From assembly GCA_003567725.1 (NCBI GenBank), contig PWYU01000101.1, positions 1 to 41,090 of the forward strand: a DNA stretch of 41,090 bases, read 5' to 3'. The position numbers were made by a program, and so were the translations under genes. Shown here in pieces: positions 41,022 through 41,090 of this stretch. The notes under the pieces were generated by a model. That model had not been told where the DNA came from and did no database searches. It saw nothing but the letters and a program-made list of their open reading frames with translations. Every line of letters begins with the position of its first letter. Positions within the stretch are counted from its first letter, which is position 1. This stretch comes from Syntrophomonadaceae bacterium. GTDB taxonomy: Bacteria; Bacillota; Dethiobacteria; DTU022.

Positions 41022-41090
41022 CTGCCCCCTTTTAAAAACTACATTAAAGCCGATAATAATAACAGGGCTAGCCAGTCTTAAGCCCGCCTG

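Overview
The window looks like chromosomal DNA from an anaerobic, Gram-positive-type bacterium, most likely of the Clostridia or a related Firmicutes class. The grounds are lipobox-bearing solute-binding proteins, strong AGGAGG-type ribosome binding sites, very frequent TTG starts, and families typical of such organisms: paired NifX-like proteins with a UPF0251 regulator, a DUF1847 relic, a PucR-type regulator and a long-form urocanase. The two acidic solute-binding proteins and a glycine-betaine-type binding protein would fit a salt-exposed habitat, but that is a guess. No rRNA, tRNA, CRISPR array, phage or complete insertion sequence was seen.

Layout. 1-640: end of an osmoprotectant ABC binding-protein gene and its terminator. 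955-3267: MFS and EamA exporters. 3387-5787: polar amino-acid ABC transporter, transcribed binding protein, permease, ATPase. 6404-9634: an M20 peptidase divergent from a PucR-like regulator. 9884-21246: a cobalamin (B12) uptake and late-assembly operon running leftward from a promoter, cobalamin riboswitch and attenuator: btuF, btuC, btuD (with an extra domain), cobU, cbiB, cobS, cobD, cbiP, cobT, cobC and a Dph6-like PP-loop ATPase. It covers corrinoid import, amidation, aminopropanol attachment and nucleotide-loop assembly; the corrin-ring genes are not here. 21227-24902: rarD, then a UPF0251 regulator, the relic of a MinD-type ATPase gene, two NifX-like proteins, and a divergent radical SAM gene. 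24997-30853: histidine degradation (hutU, hutI, ftcD) followed by a CPBP membrane protease and a DJ-1/PfpI protein. 30970-31452: a decayed DUF1847 gene carrying a small mobile element. 32007-35778: AI-2E-type exporter, cyclophilin, HD-GYP phosphodiesterase, homocysteine methyltransferase-like protein. 36145-39555: membrane-anchored polysaccharide deacetylase and a membrane-anchored GH63-like glycosidase. 40134-41021: another EamA exporter.

The most unusual feature is the intergenic space. Most gaps longer than about 200 bases hold members of a dispersed family of small non-coding repeats: GGGGACGG palindromes, a shared AACAAGGACAATAGGCTGAG end, CTGCTCAGCC/GGCTGAGCAG terminal repeats, and long hairpins with a conserved AAGCGRGCA loop. 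One 67-bp copy is flanked by a perfect 9-bp target-site duplication, and removing it restores a plausible end to the DUF1847 reading frame, so at least part of the family has moved as MITE-like elements. Copies also lie inside the cob and hut operons and next to both gene relics. No transposase for them is encoded in the window.
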